DNA from: Archangium violaceum
GTDB taxonomy: Bacteria; Myxococcota; Myxococcia; Myxococcales; Myxococcaceae
Assembly (NCBI RefSeq): GCF_016887565.1
Contig: NZ_CP069396.1
Location: 8,786,001-8,850,000 of the forward strand
Direction of reading: 5' to 3'
Length of the DNA: 64,000 nt
Below are positions 1 to 10,600 of this stretch, in pieces (the first letter of the stretch is position 1; each line of letters starts with the position of its first letter). The translations under genes and the position numbers were made by a program. Below the pieces are notes generated by a model, which saw nothing but the letters and a program-made list of their open reading frames with translations, did not search any database and was not told the DNA's origin.

Positions 1-36
1 TCCCGCTCTTCCCGCAGCTCCGACTCGTTCGACATG

Positions 37-77
37 AAAAAACCCCGGTCCCCACCTTCGGGGAACCGGGGTTTTTT
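37..77 (-). terminator. Intrinsic terminator of cdnL
   Basis: A GC-rich stem (CCCCGG at 43-48 pairing with CCGGGG at 66-71, extended inward by CCCC/GGGG) is flanked by A-runs and T-runs on both sides. It lies 18 bp beyond the cdnL stop and gives a run of six U on the minus-strand transcript. The symmetric A/T flanks mean it could also work from the left. Confidence 0.88.
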
Positions 78-95
78 AACTCCGCCTCGTGACGA

Positions 96-590
96 CTAGG
101 CGATGTTGAAGATCTTCTTCAGATCCGACTCGATCTCTTCCTCGGAGCAGTCCTTGGCCAGCGACAGTTCCTTGATGAGCAGCGAGCGCGCCGTGTCCAG
201 CATCTTGCGCTCACCGAACGACAGGTCCTTGTCTCCCTTGAGGAGGTACAGGTCGCGAAGCACCTCGGCGATCTCGAACACCGAGCCCGTCTTGATCTTC
301 TCCATGTACTCCCGGTAGCGACGGTTCCACGTCGTGGAGTCGACCGAGATGTCCTTCTCCTTCAGGATGGAGTAGACTTGCTTGACATCCTCCTCGCTGA
401 TGATCTCCCGGAGGCCGACCGATCCCACCTTGTTGATCGGGATCATGATCCGCATCCCATTCTCCAGGATGCGCAGCACATAGAAGGATTGGCGCTGCCC
501 GGCTACTTCGGTGTGCTCGATACCCATCACCTCGCCGACACCCTGCCCCGGGTAAACCGCCTTATCGCCGGTCTTGAAGCTCGTCTGCAC
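96..590 (-). CDS. cdnL: CarD/CdnL-type RNA polymerase-binding transcription regulator
   Basis: A 164-residue protein of the CarD_CdnL_TRCF family, the full length of myxobacterial CdnL. The N-terminal RNA-polymerase-interaction domain is roughly residues 5-66 (GDKAVYPGQGVGEV start, then a beta-rich segment). The rest is the helical DNA-contacting domain with the WNRRYREYMEK stretch. CdnL binds the RNAP beta subunit and stabilises open complexes at sigma-A promoters, including rRNA promoters, and is essential in Myxococcus. It lacks the AT-hook tail of CarD itself, so it is the CdnL paralogue. It starts at GTG, with an AAGGAGG ribosome-binding site at 601-607, and is followed directly by a strong terminator, so it is likely monocistronic. 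Confidence 0.95.
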   Translation of the reverse strand: MQTSFKTGDKAVYPGQGVGEVMGIEHTEVAGQRQSFYVLRILENGMRIMIPINKVGSVGLREIISEEDVKQVYSILKEKDISVDSTTWNRRYREYMEKIKTGSVFEIAEVLRDLYLLKGDKDLSFGERKMLDTARSLLIKELSLAKDCSEEEIESDLKKIFNIA

Positions 591-686
591 TCGTTACCGC
601 CTCCTTACGATGGCTTGGCTTGACACCCGGCCTCAGAAAGCAGAGCACGAGTACCACAATCGACCCCATCCAGCAACATTGAAGCC

Positions 687-716
687 TTGACCCGCCCGGA
701 ATTTCCCGACTAGCCT
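687..716 (+). promoter_or_regulatory. Candidate sigma-70 type promoter for comEC
   Basis: TTGACC at 687-692 and TAGCCT at 711-716 are separated by 18 bp, about 80 bp before the comEC start, in the 204-bp divergent gap between cdnL and comEC. The match to -35/-10 consensus is good upstream and fair downstream. It was assigned by eye only. Confidence 0.35.
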
Positions 717-794
717 GGGCACCTTTGCGTGTATGCGCTCGCTCGGTAGGGCGGTGCACCACGACGGGACGGATCGGGTGGGTGGTGGGGGTGG

Positions 795-3266
795 ATGGTG
801 GGCCGGTACTCGTGGCGCGATCTGACCGCGCGTCCTCTTTTCTTTCCCGCTGTGAGCCTCATGCTCGGCGCGGGTCTGGGACTGAGAACGCAGGTCATTG
901 GTGGATTATTCCAACTAATGGTTGCTTCGGCCCTGGGGATTCTCTCCCTGTGGCTCGCTCGCTTGCCCGGTGCTCATCTGGGCGTGCTCCTGTGTCTGGG
1001 GTTCACCGGCGCGGGCCTGGCCACCCTGGAGGCCGGTGCCGATGTGCCTCATGCCCTCGCGGCAGGAGGCACCACGGTGCTCGAGGGCGAGGTGGAGCGC
1101 GTGGACCGCTTCGAGGACTCCACTCGACTCCTCGTCGCGGTGGCTCGCGTGGGACAGGGCGCCGGAAGCCCCGCGCGCTTCCACGCGAGCCTCTACGTCC
1201 ATGGCGAGCCACCCCCGCTCCTGCCCGGACAGCGCCTGCGCGCCGAGGCGAAACTCAAGCCGCTCGAGCCCGCGTCGAACCCCGGAGAAAAGGATTTATC
1301 CGCGACACGGTGGCGACAGGGACTCGCCTTCTCCGGCAGCATCCAGGGCTCGCGGCTGCTCGTGCTGTCCCCGCCTTCCGGCTGGCGCCAGTACCTGGTG
1401 CGCACGCAGGAAGGGCTCTCCCAGGCGGTGCGCGCCGTGGCCCCCTCGCCCGACGCCGCGGCCCTCTTCCTCACCCTGGCCGCCGGACAGCGCGCCGCGC
1501 TCGATGACTCCCTGGAGGAGGATTTCTCTCGGAGTGGGCTCGCACACGTACTCAGCGTGAGTGGACTGCACGTGGCGGCGCTCGCGCTCATGACGCTGGC
1601 CCTGCTGCGCCAGGTGTTCGTCCGGGCCGGGGCGCGGCTGCGGAGCCTGCGCCGGGTGGATGCCCGCCGGCTGGCGGCCCCCGCCTCCGTGCCCTTCGTC
1701 TGGGCCTACGTCGTCTTCACCGGCAACCAGCCTCCCGCGGTGCGCTCGGCGGTGATGGCCAGCGTGGTGCTGTTGGGGCTCGCGCTCTGGCGGCGGGCCG
1801 ATGGGCTCAACAGCCTGGCCACCGCCGCCGCGGTGCTCGTCGCCTGGGCGCCCTCCAGCGTCGTCGATCTGTCGCTGCAGCTCTCCTTCCTCGCCGTCTT
1901 CAGCCTGCTGCTGCTCACCCCCGCCCTGCGCGAGGCCATCCCCCTCCCTCCTCCGGACCCGAAGGAGTCCCACCGGGTGAAGCGCCTGCTCGCGAGCACC
2001 CGGGAGACGGTGCTGGAGACGTTCTGCGCGAGCGCCGCGGTGACGGTGGCCAGCATGCCCCTGGTGGCGGGCACCTTCGGCCGCGCGAGCCTCGCCGGCC
2101 TCGTCTCCAACATCGTCTGCATGCCCCTGTGCGGCCTGCTCACCGGCTTCGCGGCGGGCGGCGCGGCCCTGTACGTGGTGGCGCCCGTGCTGGCCACTCC
2201 GCTGCTGTGGGGCGGGGCCTGGGTCTCGGAGCTGCTGCTCTGGCTCACCCGCTTCTTCGCGCACGTGCCGCTGGCCACGATGGAGCTGCCCTCCTTCGGC
2301 GTCACGGCCTCCCTGCTCTACGCCGCGGGGCTCGCGTGCTGGGCACTCGGTGAGCGGCGCTGGCGTCTGGGTGGGCTCCTCACCCCGCTGGGGGTGGTGC
2401 TCGTCGTCCTCCTGCCCCGCCTCGCGCCCGAGCCCGGTCTGCGCATCACCTTCCTCTCCGTGGGTCAGGGAGACTCGATGGTGCTCAGCTCTCGCGGGCA
2501 CCACGTGCTCCTCGACGGAGGCGGCGTGCCCGGCGGCGCGGATCCGGGGCAGCGGGTCATCGTCCCCTTCCTGAAGGCCTCGCGCATCGACAGGTTGGAC
2601 CTCACCGTCCTCTCCCACCCCCACCCGGACCATGCGCTCGGGCTCATCTCCACGCTGGCGCAGGTGCGCACCGAGCGCCTCTGGCTCTCCGCCGGCAGCG
2701 CGGACGGGCCCCTGTCGAAGCAGCTCATCGCCGCGGCCATGGGGGCCCGGGTGGAGGAGGTACAGCTCGGGCACCCCGCCTTCCCACTGGGAGAGGCCAC
2801 CCTGGAGGTGCTCGGCCCGCCCGAGGACCGTGAGTTGATGGAGGGCGCGAACGACAAGAGCGTGGTGCTGCTCGTGCGCCATGGAGACGTCACCGTGCTG
2901 CTCCCCGGCGACGTGGAGGAAGAGGGCGAGGCCGCGCTCCTCGCGACCGGGAAGCTCGGACGGGTGACGGTGTTGAAGGCCGCCCACCATGGCTCGCGCA
3001 CCTCGTCCACGGAGGAGCTCCTCGAGCGGGTCCGCCCCCGGTATGTCGTCTTCTGCGTGGGCCGCCGCAACCGCTTCGGCTTTCCCCATCCGGAGGTGGA
3101 GGAGCGCTACCGCACCCTGGGCACCGAGTGCCTCCGTACGGATGTGCACGGTGCCATCACCCTGGAGAGCGATGGGAAAGACGTCCGCCTGAGTGCCTTC
3201 CTGCCGCCCGATGGCCCAGCTCCGGAGCCCCAGGTTGCCCCGGTGGCCTCGCATCCCCAACCTTGA
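795..3266 (+). CDS. comEC: ComEC/Rec2-family DNA internalisation membrane protein
   Basis: An 823-residue inner-membrane channel protein for uptake of single-stranded DNA in natural transformation. The full three-part ComEC architecture is present: two N-terminal membrane segments and an OB-like DUF4131 region (to about residue 190), the Competence domain with many membrane helices (about 220-520, including LAHVLSVSGLHVAAL), and a C-terminal metallo-beta-lactamase-like domain. That domain carries LSVGQGDS (about 554-561), the metal ligands HPHPDH (608-613), PGDVEEEG and the late KAAHHGSRTSS motif. The metal site is intact, so nuclease activity is plausible. The start follows a GGGGGTGG ribosome-binding site. 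The next gene begins 4 bp after the stop. Confidence 0.93.
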   Translation: MVGRYSWRDLTARPLFFPAVSLMLGAGLGLRTQVIGGLFQLMVASALGILSLWLARLPGAHLGVLLCLGFTGAGLATLEAGADVPHALAAGGTTVLEGEVERVDRFEDSTRLLVAVARVGQGAGSPARFHASLYVHGEPPPLLPGQRLRAEAKLKPLEPASNPGEKDLSATRWRQGLAFSGSIQGSRLLVLSPPSGWRQYLVRTQEGLSQAVRAVAPSPDAAALFLTLAAGQRAALDDSLEEDFSRSGLAHVLSVSGLHVAALALMTLALLRQVFVRAGARLRSLRRVDARRLAAPASVPFVWAYVVFTGNQPPAVRSAVMASVVLLGLALWRRADGLNSLATAAAVLVAWAPSSVVDLSLQLSFLAVFSLLLLTPALREAIPLPPPDPKESHRVKRLLASTRETVLETFCASAAVTVASMPLVAGTFGRASLAGLVSNIVCMPLCGLLTGFAAGGAALYVVAPVLATPLLWGGAWVSELLLWLTRFFAHVPLATMELPSFGVTASLLYAAGLACWALGERRWRLGGLLTPLGVVLVVLLPRLAPEPGLRITFLSVGQGDSMVLSSRGHHVLLDGGGVPGGADPGQRVIVPFLKASRIDRLDLTVLSHPHPDHALGLISTLAQVRTERLWLSAGSADGPLSKQLIAAAMGARVEEVQLGHPAFPLGEATLEVLGPPEDRELMEGANDKSVVLLVRHGDVTVLLPGDVEEEGEAALLATGKLGRVTVLKAAHHGSRTSSTEELLERVRPRYVVFCVGRRNRFGFPHPEVEERYRTLGTECLRTDVHGAITLESDGKDVRLSAFLPPDGPAPEPQVAPVASHPQP

Positions 3267-3270
3267 GGCG

Positions 3271-3525
3271 ATGATTTCCGACGACCTTGATCTGCGTCAG
3301 CTCACCGCCGAACTGAAGCAAAAGCTGGCCCCGGGCGAGCCCGTGGGCTACCTGCGCGGCAAGTCGCTCATGCGCGACATGCTCGTCGACATGAAGGGCT
3401 TCTCCGAATACGAAGCCGAGGAGCTCATCGACACCCTCGAGCTGCGCGGCTTCCTGCGCTTCCTGGGGGACCCCACCGAGCGCTCCATCGCGGACGCCCA
3501 CTGGGAGATCTCCCCGCACTCGTAG
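3271..3525 (+). CDS. Small conserved hypothetical protein downstream of comEC
   Basis: An 84-residue soluble, acidic, helix-rich protein (MISDDLDLRQL start) with no signal peptide or membrane segment. I do not recognise the family. The ATG lies 4 bp after the comEC stop, which supports translational coupling in one transcript. An in-frame upstream extension would run back inside comEC and is not credible. The LIDTLELRGFLRFLGDP stretch looks like a small helical or winged fold, but that is not enough for a function. Confidence 0.72.
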   Translation: MISDDLDLRQLTAELKQKLAPGEPVGYLRGKSLMRDMLVDMKGFSEYEAEELIDTLELRGFLRFLGDPTERSIADAHWEISPHS

Positions 3526-3528
3526 CGG

Positions 3529-4728
3529 CTACTCGAAGACGAGCCACCCGAAGCGTGGCAGCGCGTGGAAGTCCCCCACGAAGAGGGGGGAGAAGGCCTG
3601 GCCTTCCACCTGCCGCCGCTCCACGTGCTCCAACCGGTAGAGGTTGAAGCGCCAGCGGTCTCCCTTGCCCGGGGGCAGGCGCGGCACCTCGGCCAGCCGG
3701 GCGAAGGGGATGCGCATCTCCACCCGCCAGCCCTCGTCGCGGTCCGACGGCTCGTCCAACGTGCCGCGCACCTTCACCGCCGTCGTCATCCCCGAGTCCC
3801 AGGCCAGATCCATTCCCTGCCGACGCGCGGGGAAGTAGGCGTCGAACGTGACGTTGTGCGGAGACACCTGCATCTCGTTGTAGGTGCGCCCGTCCGCGTT
3901 GGCGTCGAGGAAGATCTCCACCACCTCCTGCTCGTAGATGGGCTCGTCGCGCTTGCGCAACGTGCCCCAGACGTCCGGGTCCTCCACGTCGAAGGCAACG
4001 TAGAGGTGCTGGTCGTCGTAGGCCAGACGCGCCTCGGTGCGCAGCGAGGCCGGGCGGCCATCGAAGCTGCCGCGGAGCACCACCGGGGTGGCGTCCTTCC
4101 ACACCGCGTCATCGAGCACCCCGTCGATGGCCGGGGCCTTCGCCGCACGGCGCACGCTGTACTCGGGCAGCAAGGGGGCGGCCCCACCCAGCTGCGGGCC
4201 GAAGAGGCGGTTGTCACCCATGTGGGCGCTCGGGTCATCCACCGGGAGACGGGCGTCCCCCTGCCAGAAGCCGAGCACCACCCGGCTGGGTGACGGAGGC
4301 ATGGGCACCGTGTGGACGTCCTCCACCACCTTGCCCACGGGCCAGGAGCCCAGCGGCGCCGCGCCTCCCGCGAAACCGTGGTCCGCGTTGACCATCATCT
4401 GCCCGGTGGAGGGATCCACCACGTGCACGAAGAACTCCCAGCCCTGGGGCATGGGGCGCAGGGCCTCGAAGTAGTGCGAGAGCTGCACCGGCTGACCGGG
4501 CACCGCCACCGGAGGGGAGACGCGCGTGCCGAGGTAGCGCACCGCGCCCCCCGCGAACGTGACCCCGCTGCGCCAGGTGAGGTCCGCCGGCGCGGCGTCC
4601 AGCACGCGGGCCTGGGCGGGGGGTGGCAGGGCCTTGGCGCGGGGCTTCGGTCCGGCCTGCTCGTCGCGGCAACCGGTGGCGAGCAGCGTGAGCGACAACA
4701 ACGTCAGGAGGCGGAAGGGGGGACGCAT
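3529..4728 (-). CDS. Lipoprotein with C-terminal CBM9-like (sugar-binding) domain
   Basis: A 399-residue predicted lipoprotein. The start used (ATG at 4728) gives a classical signal, MRPPFRLLTLLSLTLLATGC, with a lipobox ending at Cys20. Residues about 45-190 form a beta-rich region whose function I cannot name. About 210-399 resembles carbohydrate-binding module family 9-like domains (AYDDQHLYVAFDVEDPDVWGT, then EIFLDANADGRTYNEMQVSPHNVTFDAYF and a C-terminal WRFNLYR). Such domains occur in myxobacterial surface proteins that bind glycans. It runs convergent to comEC, leaving only 3 bp between stops. Upstream in-frame codons lack a ribosome-binding site and overlap the divergent FHA gene. Confidence 0.8.
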   Translation of the reverse strand: MRPPFRLLTLLSLTLLATGCRDEQAGPKPRAKALPPPAQARVLDAAPADLTWRSGVTFAGGAVRYLGTRVSPPVAVPGQPVQLSHYFEALRPMPQGWEFFVHVVDPSTGQMMVNADHGFAGGAAPLGSWPVGKVVEDVHTVPMPPSPSRVVLGFWQGDARLPVDDPSAHMGDNRLFGPQLGGAAPLLPEYSVRRAAKAPAIDGVLDDAVWKDATPVVLRGSFDGRPASLRTEARLAYDDQHLYVAFDVEDPDVWGTLRKRDEPIYEQEVVEIFLDANADGRTYNEMQVSPHNVTFDAYFPARRQGMDLAWDSGMTTAVKVRGTLDEPSDRDEGWRVEMRIPFARLAEVPRLPPGKGDRWRFNLYRLEHVERRQVEGQAFSPLFVGDFHALPRFGWLVFE

Positions 4729-4896
4729 CGAGGCCGGGAATCCTAGGGCTCCCTCTGGAGGATGTCTCGGAGAAGGGACCCGGAGCCCGTCCGCGTACTT
4801 GGATGGGCAGCCGGAGACGAGACGGCCAGGAGGCGGCAACTCCCCGCAATCCGGTCCGCCCGGAGCGGCACCCGGATTGCTGCTCCGCCCGGAGCC

Positions 4897-5745
4897 ATGC
4901 ACTTCGAATTCGAGCACCTGAATACCGCCACCCCCTTCGAGCTGCCCGAGGGCATCCACCTGCTGGGCGGAGGCGCCGAGGACCACGTCCGGCTCGAGGG
5001 GCTCCCGGACCGCCTGCTGACGCTGCGCATCGAGGCCGACCGCCTGATGGTCGAGGCCACCCGCGCCTTCACCGTGGCCGGGGTGATGGTGCCGCCGGGG
5101 GTCCCGCGCCTGGTGCTGCCGGGAGAGGTGGTGGGGCTACCCGAGAGGATGAGCCTGAAGGTGTTGGCGCCCGCCGGAGACACCGAGCGGCAGGTGGGCA
5201 CCATGGCCGTGCTCAAACACCTCCTCACGGACCTGGAGGAACCGCCCCCCTCGCGGGCCGCCGCCCTCACCTGCCTCATGGGAGCGGACGTGGGCCGCAC
5301 CTTCGCCCTCGCCGAGGCGAGCACCGACATCGGCCGGGGCAAGGAGGCTTCGGTGCGCCTGCGGGACATCGCCGTGTCCCGCCGCCACGCGCGCATCCGT
5401 CACCAGGAGGGGGCCTTCCTCCTGGAGGACCTGGACAGCCCCAACGGCCTCTACCTCAACGGCCAGCGGGTGGAGACGGCCTCCACGTTGAAGGAGGGCG
5501 ACGTCATCGAGCTGGGCCGGACGCTGCTGCGCTTCCAGGCGCCCATGGCCGAGCCCCCTCCGCCCCAGGAGGAGGAGCCCCCCGCCGAGCAGGAGACAGC
5601 CCCCGCCTCGGACGACTCCCCCACGGTGGCCTCCAGTGAAGAGACACCGGAGGGCTCGCGGCCGCGGGGGGAGTGGTGGCTCATCGGGCTCGGGGCGACG
5701 CTGGCCCTGGTGGGGATGCTCGCCACCTACGCCCTGGTGGCCTGA
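4897..5745 (+). CDS. FHA-domain protein with C-terminal membrane anchor
   Basis: A 282-residue protein. The FHA phosphothreonine-binding domain spans roughly residues 130-217 and holds the hallmark order IGRG, SRRHARI and NGLYLNG. A proline- and acid-rich linker (PPPPQEEEPPAEQE, about 220-250) leads to one C-terminal membrane helix (about 258-280), so the FHA domain should face the cytoplasm on a tail anchor. Residues 1-125 form another beta-rich, FHA-like region without the key residues. FHA proteins read Ser/Thr kinase signalling, which is abundant in myxobacteria, but no kinase is adjacent. The ATG at 4897 begins the conserved-looking sequence; earlier in-frame codons overlap the divergent lipoprotein. 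Confidence 0.85.
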   Translation: MHFEFEHLNTATPFELPEGIHLLGGGAEDHVRLEGLPDRLLTLRIEADRLMVEATRAFTVAGVMVPPGVPRLVLPGEVVGLPERMSLKVLAPAGDTERQVGTMAVLKHLLTDLEEPPPSRAAALTCLMGADVGRTFALAEASTDIGRGKEASVRLRDIAVSRRHARIRHQEGAFLLEDLDSPNGLYLNGQRVETASTLKEGDVIELGRTLLRFQAPMAEPPPPQEEEPPAEQETAPASDDSPTVASSEETPEGSRPRGEWWLIGLGATLALVGMLATYALVA

Positions 5746-5748
5746 GCC

Positions 5749-6177
5749 TCAGGCGCGCATCGGAGAGAGACCCGAGCGCTCGATGAGCAGCCGCGCCAGG
5801 TGGCGGTGATGCGCGAAGAGGCTGGTGAAGTGCACGAAGCCCCGGCTACCACGCACGGGGTACACCGTCACCGGGCCGGGCATCACATCCACCTTGCGGA
5901 TGTCCGCGAAGCTGAAGCGCCGCGTGCGCACCAGGCCCCGGTACGTCATGCCGCCCGAGTCCACCACGATGCGGGTGCGCCCGTAGTACGTCACGGACAC
6001 CCCGAAGAAGAGGACGAAGAAGAGCGCCGAGAGGAACGTCTGAACCGGGACTCCGTCGAAGCGGAGCAAGTACACCAGCACGCCCAACCAGAGCAGTGTC
6101 GCGGCGCCCATGACGGCCGCGAGCACAGCGTGTGGACGGAACACCTGCTTGCCTGCCTTCGCATCGCGCCTGTCCAT
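5749..6177 (-). CDS. Membrane protein with bacterial PH-like domain
   Basis: A 142-residue protein with two hydrophobic segments (about 17-37 and 44-63) followed by a compact beta-rich region (TRIVVDSGGMTYRG, FSFADIRKVDV, GFVHFTSLFA). That pattern is seen in bacterial PH-like membrane proteins (DUF304/bPH type). No catalytic residues are visible. It lies tail-to-tail with the FHA gene (3 bp apart) and 123 bp downstream of purA on the same strand, so it may be read through from the purA operon. Confidence 0.72.
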   Translation of the reverse strand: MDRRDAKAGKQVFRPHAVLAAVMGAATLLWLGVLVYLLRFDGVPVQTFLSALFFVLFFGVSVTYYGRTRIVVDSGGMTYRGLVRTRRFSFADIRKVDVMPGPVTVYPVRGSRGFVHFTSLFAHHRHLARLLIERSGLSPMRA

Positions 6178-6300
6178 GCCGGAAAAACTAAGACTCCGGT
6201 CTGACGTGCGCCACCCACTCCCCCGCCGGGCAGGCAGGGGAGTCCAGGAGTCGACTTCCAGGGAACTCCGATTGTCCGGAGCTTCTCGGCTCCGAGCCCG

Positions 6301-7623
<1,323 letters not shown>

Positions 7624-10600
7624 TTAGCACGCACGAGGGCCCGCGTGACAGTGTTCCGCGAAGCCACACCCCAGTGATTCGCAAGTCGACCGCTCCCTGC
7701 CCGGCCACCTGCCACCCACATCCGCCTCCACCAGCCCCCGAGCCGCCTCCCGGAGACGCTCGGCGATGGCGCCCAGGTCTTTGGGAAGCGAGGGGAACTC
7801 CGGCTCTGGCACGTCCTCGCCCAGGAAGGCCACGCCCACCTCCACGGGGACTCCCTCACGCACCAGCCGACGAGAGGCCAGTAACAGGGCCGAGAGGGAC
7901 TCGGCATGGGCGGCCACGCCCCTCGGAGGGCGCTTGCCCGGCTTGAAGGCCACCACCCGGGCCTCGCCCGAGGGCGTCTCCCAGAGGAGGTCCACCTGGC
8001 CCTCGAGGGCGGCCGACCCGTCGCCCGTCAACGGCAGCACGAAGGGCAGCGCGCGGTGCACGTCCGCCGAGGGGGCTTCCGCCAGCCGGCGGGCGAAGGC
8101 GGTGCCCAGGAAGCGCTCCACGGTGGCGAGCGCCTCCTCCACTCCGTCCTCGCCCATGTCCCAGCCCACCTCGCGCACGAGCGCCTCCAGGCGGGCGCGC
8201 CGCTCGGAGGCCTCCGTCCTGGCGAGGCGGAAGTCCACCCCTCGCAGGAGGGTCAGCACCCGACCCGAGGGACTCGGAGCGGCTCCGCCCCAGGCATCCA
8301 GCTCGAGGTACGCCGGGGACTCGCGAGGCGTCTCCCAGGTCGCTCCCTCCGCGCGCAACCCGAGCCGGTGCACGTAGTGGTAGCGGCGCGGGCAGGTGAG
8401 GAAGTCCTGCACGGCCTCGGGCTCCACCACCGCCACCTCGGGCGTGATGGCGGCCATGCCCTCGTAGACCCGCCGCACCGCCGCCTCGACACGGGCCTCC
8501 TGCTCCGACGGGTCCACGTCCTCCGGCTCGAGGGCTTCCGCGGGAGGGGGCAGCGTCTCCACGTCCACATCCTCGACGAGCCCGCGCAGCCGCGTGTTGT
8601 CCTTCACTTGCTCGTCGAGCAGGCACCACCACGAGTCGGACGCGCCACGCTCCTCGCCGCCGGAGAGGATGAGCCTGTCCCTCGCGCGGGTGAGCGCGAC
8701 GTACAGCAGGCGCCGGTACTCGGCCGTCTCGCGCCGCTTCAGCTCGTCCTTCACCTGGTCGAAACGGGGAGAGCGGTACTTGTCGAGGCTGTCCGGCAAC
8801 CACGGCCGCAGGCACAGGCCATGGCCCCGCTCGAAGAGGGCCCGCCCGCTGGAGAAGCGCCGCAGGCTGCCGAGCGAAGGCGCCACCACCACCGGCCACT
8901 CCAGGCCCTTGGCGCGGTGGATGGTGAGGAGCTGCACCGCGCGAGGATCTCCCGCCTCCAGCAGGTCCGCCTGGGACTCGGTGGGCTCCTCGTTGGCCAG
9001 CCGTTGCAGCTCGCGGGCGAAGGTCACGCAGCCACCCGTGCCGCGCTCGTCACGCCGGCCCGCCAGCGCGAGCAGCTTTTCCACGTTGGCGCTCGCCTGC
9101 TCCGCGTACGGAGTACCCGCGAGCGCCTCCCGGTAACCCGTCACGTCCATCGCGGCCCGCAGCAGGGCACGCACCCCGAGCCGGTCCCGCTCGCGCCGCA
9201 GCTCCGGCAGTGCCGAGAGGAAACGCTCCAGGCGGACGCGCTCGCCCTCGGGCAGCGCCTCCAATGCGGAGGACCCCAGGCGCTCCACGACGGGCAGCGA
9301 CAGGCCCTCGGGCCCGGCGAGCCGGAAGAGCGAGGCATCCGACAGGCCCACCAGCGGCGAGCGAAGCACCGCCGCGAAGGCGAGCGCGTCCTCGGAGTCC
9401 GCCAGCAGCGACAGCAGCGAGGCCAGGTCCAGCACCTCCTGCGCTCCATAGAAGCCGCGCCCGCGCAACACCCGGTGGGGAATCCCGTGGCGGATGAGCG
9501 CCTGCCGGTACACCTCCAGGTGCGAGAAGGTCCGGAAGAGCATGGCCACGTCGCCGCCACGCGCCGGACGCAGACCCTCGCCGTCCTCGCGCGCCACGCA
9601 GGGCTCCGCGTCCGGGGCCAGCATCACCTTCAGCCGCTTCGCCACCGCGTCCGCATCCGCCAGGCGCAGCTCGCCCGTGGACAGCTCGTCGTCCAGCTGG
9701 AGCCGCTCCACCACCGCGTCCGGCACGGGCGTCTCGCGCACCGCCGCGAGGTCGTCCTCCTTCGGGACGTACACCACCTCGTAGGGGCGCGCTCCACCCT
9801 CCCCCGCCACCAACACGCCCGAGAAGGCCTCGTTGAAGAAGTCGAGCAGCGGCTTCACCGAGCGCCGGTTGTGCTGGAGGAAGCCGCGCGCTCCGCCCTC
9901 GTCCTCGATCTTCTTCGCCAGCACCTGGAAGACGGACACGTCGGCGCCGCGGAACTCGTAGATGGACTGCTTGCGGTCTCCCACCGCGCACAGGAAGGCG
10001 GGCTCCAACGGGAGCGCGGCCACCAGATCCGCGTCCGGAGGCAGCGGGCGGGGGCCACCGTCGCGCTTCTCGGCCAGCAGCAGCACCAGCTCCAACTGCA
10101 ACCGGTTGGTGTCCTGGAACTCGTCCACCAGCAGCGCACCCAGGCGCTCCTGCGTCTGGCGGCGGAAGTCCGGGAGATCTCTCAGCAGATCCCGCGTCTT
10201 CACCAGCAGCGCGGTGAAGTCCAGTGCGTTGCGCCGGGAGAGTTCCTCCTCGTGGCGCGCCGCCACCTGCGTGAGCAGCGAACGGAAGGAGGCCTCGAAG
10301 GGCGCCGTGCGCCACCCGGCATACGTGTCCTCCAGGCGCATCACCGAGCCGTCGCTCTTCCCGAAGAAGGCCCAGTACAGCTCCTTCATCGAGTTGCCCG
10401 GCTCCTTCTTCAGCCGGCGCACATCGCGGCCGTCCTCGAGGAAGGCCGCCTTGAGCGAGGGCAACCGCTCGTGCTCGAAACAGTTCTCCGGCGTGAGGCC
10501 ATCCAGCGCGGCCTCGAGCTGCACTCGGAGCTCACTCCACTCGCCCTTGACGTCGAGTTCCCGCACGGTGGAGCACAGGTGACGGCACCGCTCGACGAGC

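Noticed and set aside
1-35. Minus-strand start codon at 35 reading MSNESELREER off the left edge
   Set aside because: Only 11 codons are visible, the start sits at the edge of the cdnL terminator and there is no ribosome-binding site. It may be a real neighbouring gene but cannot be supported here.
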